NCBI GenBank assembly: GCA_034429975.1
Contig: DAOUFM010000077.1
Coordinates: 1 to 9,779, forward strand
Origin: UBA6170 sp034429975
GTDB taxonomy: Bacteria > Chloroflexota > Anaerolineae > Anaerolineales > Anaerolineaceae
Direction: 5' to 3'
DNA length: 9,779 nt
In this document: positions 7,062-9,779 of the stretch, one piece after another
Layout of the letters: each line of letters begins with the position of its first letter
How positions within the stretch are numbered: position 1 is the stretch's first letter
Position numbers and translations under genes: made by a program
The notes under the pieces: generated by a model
What the model was told of the DNA's origin: nothing
What the model saw: the letters and a program-made list of their open reading frames with translations, nothing else
Databases searched by the model: none

Positions 7062-7134
7062 TGCCCCCAAGGGGACTCGAACCCCTGTTTGAGCCTTGAG
7101 AGGGCTCCGTCCTGGGCCACTAGACGATGGGGGC
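7062..7134 (-). tRNA. tRNA-Glu (anticodon CTC)
   Basis: A 73-base cloverleaf on the minus strand. The acceptor stem GCCCCCA pairs perfectly with TGGGGGC, followed by discriminator A; CCA is not encoded. The D arm reads CGTCTAGTGGCCCAGGACG, close to the E. coli tRNA-Glu sequence. The anticodon stem GAGCC/GGCTC encloses the loop CTCTCAA, giving anticodon CTC at 7098-7100, which reads GAG. The T arm is AGGGGTTCGAGTCCCCT. It appears as a single-gene unit with its own promoter (7149-7177) and terminator (7010-7057). A CTC isoacceptor is additional to the UTC tRNA that reads both Glu codons in many bacteria. Confidence 0.97.
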
Positions 7135-7148
7135 GCACAACGTATGAA

Positions 7149-7177
7149 ATTTTAACATGCGGGTATAGGGCTGTCAA
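7149..7177 (-). promoter_or_regulatory. Promoter of tRNA-Glu
   Basis: On the minus strand a perfect -35 TTGACA (7172-7177), a 17-base spacer and -10 TAAAAT (7149-7154, 5 of 6) lie 15 bases before the tRNA 5' end. The predicted start leaves only a short leader for RNase P to remove. The near-consensus form fits a stable-RNA gene. Confidence 0.85.
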
Positions 7178-7264
7178 TATCAATCAAAAGGCGAGGTTAT
7201 TCGATGCAGTCAATCTCATTAAAAGCCTTCTAACGATTGGATATCGAATCAATTGTGCGGCTGG

Positions 7265-7293
7265 TTGACTTGCGTCTACGCACATGATATTAT
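7265..7293 (+). promoter_or_regulatory. Promoter of the PIN/TRAM-cysS operon
   Basis: TTGACT (7265-7270), a 17-base spacer and TATTAT (7288-7293) with an upstream TG at 7285-7286 (extended -10). The start is expected near 7300, giving a leader of about 60 bases. It diverges from the tRNA-Glu promoter; the roughly 90 bases between the two -35 boxes contain a 7 bp inverted repeat (7199-7205 / 7243-7249) of unknown meaning. Confidence 0.78.
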
Positions 7294-7361
7294 TTATTTA
7301 ACGGAATTATTCTTTATTATTATCCGGCACCTTAACAACTGTAAAACACTGGAGTAATCGC

Positions 7362-8468
7362 ATGAGTGTTGATTTTATTTTTCGTTTAGTTGGAATGGTT
7401 GTTTTTTGTATCCTGGGTGTCTTCCTCGGCTCCCATTTAGGAACGACCAATGCAATAAACCAGAATCCTGAAATTCCCCTGAATCTGGAACAATACACCT
7501 TTACCTTTGGGCTGGTAGGCGCCCTGTTCGGATTAATTTTAACTCCTTACATCACCACAAAACCGGTACGTGCTCTCCGATCGAAACTTACCCGAATATC
7601 TGCGCAATCATTATTTTCATCATTTGTTGGTTTAATTTCTGGTTTACTGATCGCTGCCTTATTAGCATTTCCCATATCTTTATTACCCAAACCGTTTGGA
7701 TCAATTTTCCCATTCGTTGGTGTGGTTGTATTCGGCTACCTGGGTATTACAGTTTTTTCCATGCGCCAGAATGATTTGTTCAATGTCATTAGCAGCTTTT
7801 CTGGAAAGGGTGCTTCCAACCTGCCGGGTACACCAGTCGGTGAAGTTTCCACCAATTGGGCGGAAACGCGCACCATTCTCTTAGATACCAGCGTAATCAT
7901 CGACGGCAGAATCGCGGACATCGCCCGAACCGGGTTTCTACCCGGCTCCTTGCTCATCCCACGCTTTGTTCTGAATGAATTGCAATATATTGCCGATTCT
8001 TCCGACAGTCTGCGCCGCCAGCGCGGCCGGCGCGGTATGGAAGTATTGGCAAATTTACAGAAAGAACCTTCCATCCCGGTGCGCATCAGCGATATTGATG
8101 TAGAAGGCGTCCGAGAGGTGGATGACAAGCTGGTTATTCTAGCGCGTCAACTGCGCTGCCCGGTGCTCACCAATGACTACAACCTTAATCGCGTTGCTGA
8201 GTTGCAAGGAGTGACTGTATTAAACATCAATGAACTAGCCAACGCCGTGAAATCGGTCTTATTGCCCGGCGAATTGATGAGCGTTCATGTCATCCAGGAT
8301 GGTAAAGAAGCCAATCAGGGCGTCGGTTATATGGATGACGGCACCATGGTGGTCGTCGAAAACGGCAGAGATTATATGGATCGCCAAATTGTAGTGGTGG
8401 TCACCAAAGTGTTACAAACCGCTGCCGGACGCATGATCTTTGCCCGGCCTGAAGAGGTCGAAGGGTAA
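7362..8468 (+). CDS. Membrane-anchored PIN/TRAM-domain ribonuclease (YacL-like)
   Basis: A 368-residue protein. Four hydrophobic segments (about 7-25, 47-65, 86-106 and 114-133) form an N-terminal membrane part. A cytoplasmic PIN nuclease domain follows (about 171-290) with the acidic metal-binding residues in place: D175 in LLDTSVIIDGR, E206 in LNELQ, D254/D255 in VDDKL and D272 in TNDYN. A TRAM RNA-binding domain closes the protein (about 298-360). This architecture is that of Bacillus YacL. The PIN fold suggests metal-dependent RNA cleavage, but the target is unknown. ATG at 7362 has GGAG seven bases upstream. The gene is 22 bases from cysS in the same direction. In Firmicutes yacL also lies near ispD/ispF and cysS, so the link to cysS is a conserved arrangement as I recall it. 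Confidence 0.92.
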   Translation: MSVDFIFRLVGMVVFCILGVFLGSHLGTTNAINQNPEIPLNLEQYTFTFGLVGALFGLILTPYITTKPVRALRSKLTRISAQSLFSSFVGLISGLLIAALLAFPISLLPKPFGSIFPFVGVVVFGYLGITVFSMRQNDLFNVISSFSGKGASNLPGTPVGEVSTNWAETRTILLDTSVIIDGRIADIARTGFLPGSLLIPRFVLNELQYIADSSDSLRRQRGRRGMEVLANLQKEPSIPVRISDIDVEGVREVDDKLVILARQLRCPVLTNDYNLNRVAELQGVTVLNINELANAVKSVLLPGELMSVHVIQDGKEANQGVGYMDDGTMVVVENGRDYMDRQIVVVVTKVLQTAAGRMIFARPEEVEG

Positions 8469-8490
8469 TTCATCGAGGAGTAAAAGAAGT

Positions 8491-9779
8491 ATGACTGTTA
8501 GAATTTATAATACTTTGACACGCAAAAAGGAAGAACTGCAAACATTAGAGCCCGGCGTGGTCAAAATGTACGTATGCGGGCCGACTGTCTATTCTAAAGC
8601 GCATGTCGGGCATGCCATGTCGGCGATGGTGTTTGATATCATCCGCCGTTATCTGGAATACCGCGGTTATAAAATGGATTACTTGATGAATTTTACCGAT
8701 GTGGATGACAAAATCATCGCACGCGCCAATCAACAGGGTGTCGATCCGTTCAAGTTGGCGGAAGGCTATATCCATGAATATGAACAAAACCTGGCAGACT
8801 TAAACATCAAACCAGCCACTTTTAATCCACGCGCCACGCAAGAAATTGACCAAATCATTCAGATGATCGCCGGTTTAATTGAGAAAGGCTATGCCTATCC
8901 GGTGGATGGTGATGTTTTTTTTCGCGTGACCCGCGATGCCGATTATGGGCGTCTATCCGGACGCAAACTGGATGATATGGTCGCCGGTGCCAGAATTGAT
9001 GTGGATGGCCGCAAAGAAAACCCGATGGATTTTGCTCTCTGGAAAGCAGCTCGCCCGGGAGAACCTGCCTGGGAAAGCCCCTGGGGCAAAGGCCGCCCTG
9101 GTTGGCACATCGAATGCTCTGCGATGAACCTCCACCACCTGGGTGAGCAGATCGATATTCATGGTGGTGGCAACGACCTGATTTTTCCCCACCACGAAAA
9201 CGAAATCGCCCAAACCGAGAGCCTGACCGGTAAACCCTTTGCCCGCTATTGGGTACACAACGGGATGCTGCAACTGGGCGGTGAAAAAATGTCAAAATCG
9301 ACCGGCAATCTGGTCTCCATCGAGGAATTCCTCAGCAAATATACCGCTGATACCTTGCGCTTCACGGTACTCAATTCCAGTTATCGCAACCCGCTCACCT
9401 TTAATGATGACGTCTTAGAACAATCTGAAAAAGCGCTTGATCGCCTGGCTTCTGCTTTTCGATCAGCTCTTCCAGGCGCCAAAGGCACTTCGGAGGAAAG
9501 TCTTGCAACCCTCCAGGCGCAGGTCAACGCCACCCAGGCAAGCTTTATCGCCAACATGGATGACGATTTCAACAGTGCCGGGGCGTTGGGATCGATATTC
9601 GATCTGGTGCGGGTGATCAATCAGACTCGGACTACCGGAGCCACCGAAGAACAATTGCAGCCAGCACAATCCAAACTGCGGGAATTAACCAATGTTTTCG
9701 GGCTGGTATTGGCAAATGGCTCTCCGTCTTCCTCCCAGGCGGAACCTTTTATTGAACTCTTACTCGAGTTGCGCACAAA
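8491..9779 (+). CDS. cysS: Cysteinyl-tRNA synthetase (3' end beyond the window)
   Basis: Class I aminoacyl-tRNA synthetase that charges tRNA-Cys with cysteine in the cytoplasm. The frame stays open from ATG 8491 to the window edge, giving 429 codons of an expected 460-480 or so. The catalytic core is intact: YNTLTRKKEEL start, HIGH-type motif HVGH (38-41) and KMSKS (266-270). The zinc ligands that select cysteine are all present: C29, C209 in HIECSAM, H234 and E238 in HHENE. The stretch after about residue 310 belongs to the helical DALR/anticodon-recognition region and is cut off. The start is supported by GAGGAG about ten bases upstream. The gene follows the PIN/TRAM gene by 22 bases and is probably expressed from its promoter. 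No T-box leader is visible in the gap, which is too short to hold one. Confidence 0.97.
   Translation, partial: MTVRIYNTLTRKKEELQTLEPGVVKMYVCGPTVYSKAHVGHAMSAMVFDIIRRYLEYRGYKMDYLMNFTDVDDKIIARANQQGVDPFKLAEGYIHEYEQNLADLNIKPATFNPRATQEIDQIIQMIAGLIEKGYAYPVDGDVFFRVTRDADYGRLSGRKLDDMVAGARIDVDGRKENPMDFALWKAARPGEPAWESPWGKGRPGWHIECSAMNLHHLGEQIDIHGGGNDLIFPHHENEIAQTESLTGKPFARYWVHNGMLQLGGEKMSKSTGNLVSIEEFLSKYTADTLRFTVLNSSYRNPLTFNDDVLEQSEKALDRLASAFRSALPGAKGTSEESLATLQAQVNATQASFIANMDDDFNSAGALGSIFDLVRVINQTRTTGATEEQLQPAQSKLRELTNVFGLVLANGSPSSSQAEPFIELLLELRT

Noticed and set aside
8855..9295. 146-codon minus-strand open frame inside cysS
   Set aside because: It lies wholly antisense to the catalytic core of cysS, has no recognisable domain, and its composition reflects the cysS codons; a shadow frame.
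1..9779. CRISPR arrays, insertion sequences, transposases or phage genes
   Set aside because: No spaced direct repeats, transposase motifs or terminal inverted repeats were seen on reading the window.

Overview
The window is a piece of bacterial chromosome of moderate G+C. It runs from the first bases of a 16S rRNA gene at the left edge (minus strand) to a truncated cysteinyl-tRNA synthetase gene at the right edge (plus strand). A membrane-anchored PIN/TRAM protein directly in front of cysS, together with the look of the proteins and moderate G+C, makes me think of Chloroflexota (Anaerolineae-like). That is an impression from family resemblance; too little 16S is present to prove it.

Left part, minus strand. 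Bases 1-23 are the 5' end of 16S rRNA. Its leader runs to about 452 and has two good tandem sigma70-type promoters and a boxA-like antitermination element. Upstream of the rRNA promoters, in the same direction, are a nitrilase-superfamily amidohydrolase (518-1441) and a membrane-anchored alpha/beta hydrolase of the proline-iminopeptidase type (1587-2714).

Centre, minus strand. The most interesting part is a two-gene operon at 2923-6769. The first gene encodes a long RecQ helicase with its zinc region, an RQC winged helix and a C-terminal HTH. A polar linker then joins these to a complete ComF-like phosphoribosyltransferase (PRTase) domain. The second gene starts 16 bases after the first one stops and encodes a DprA/Smf-type nucleotide- or DNA-binding protein. 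PRTase plus DprA is the pair I recall from the ShosTA anti-phage toxin-antitoxin system; here the PRTase is fused to a helicase. A role in DNA repair, in handling incoming DNA or in defence is inference.

Right part. An isolated tRNA-Glu(CTC) gene (minus strand, 7062-7134) has its own consensus-like promoter and intrinsic terminator. Diverging from it, a strong plus-strand promoter drives the PIN/TRAM gene (7362-8468) and cysS (8491 to beyond the window), which probably form an operon. All other open frames overlapping these genes look like shadows.
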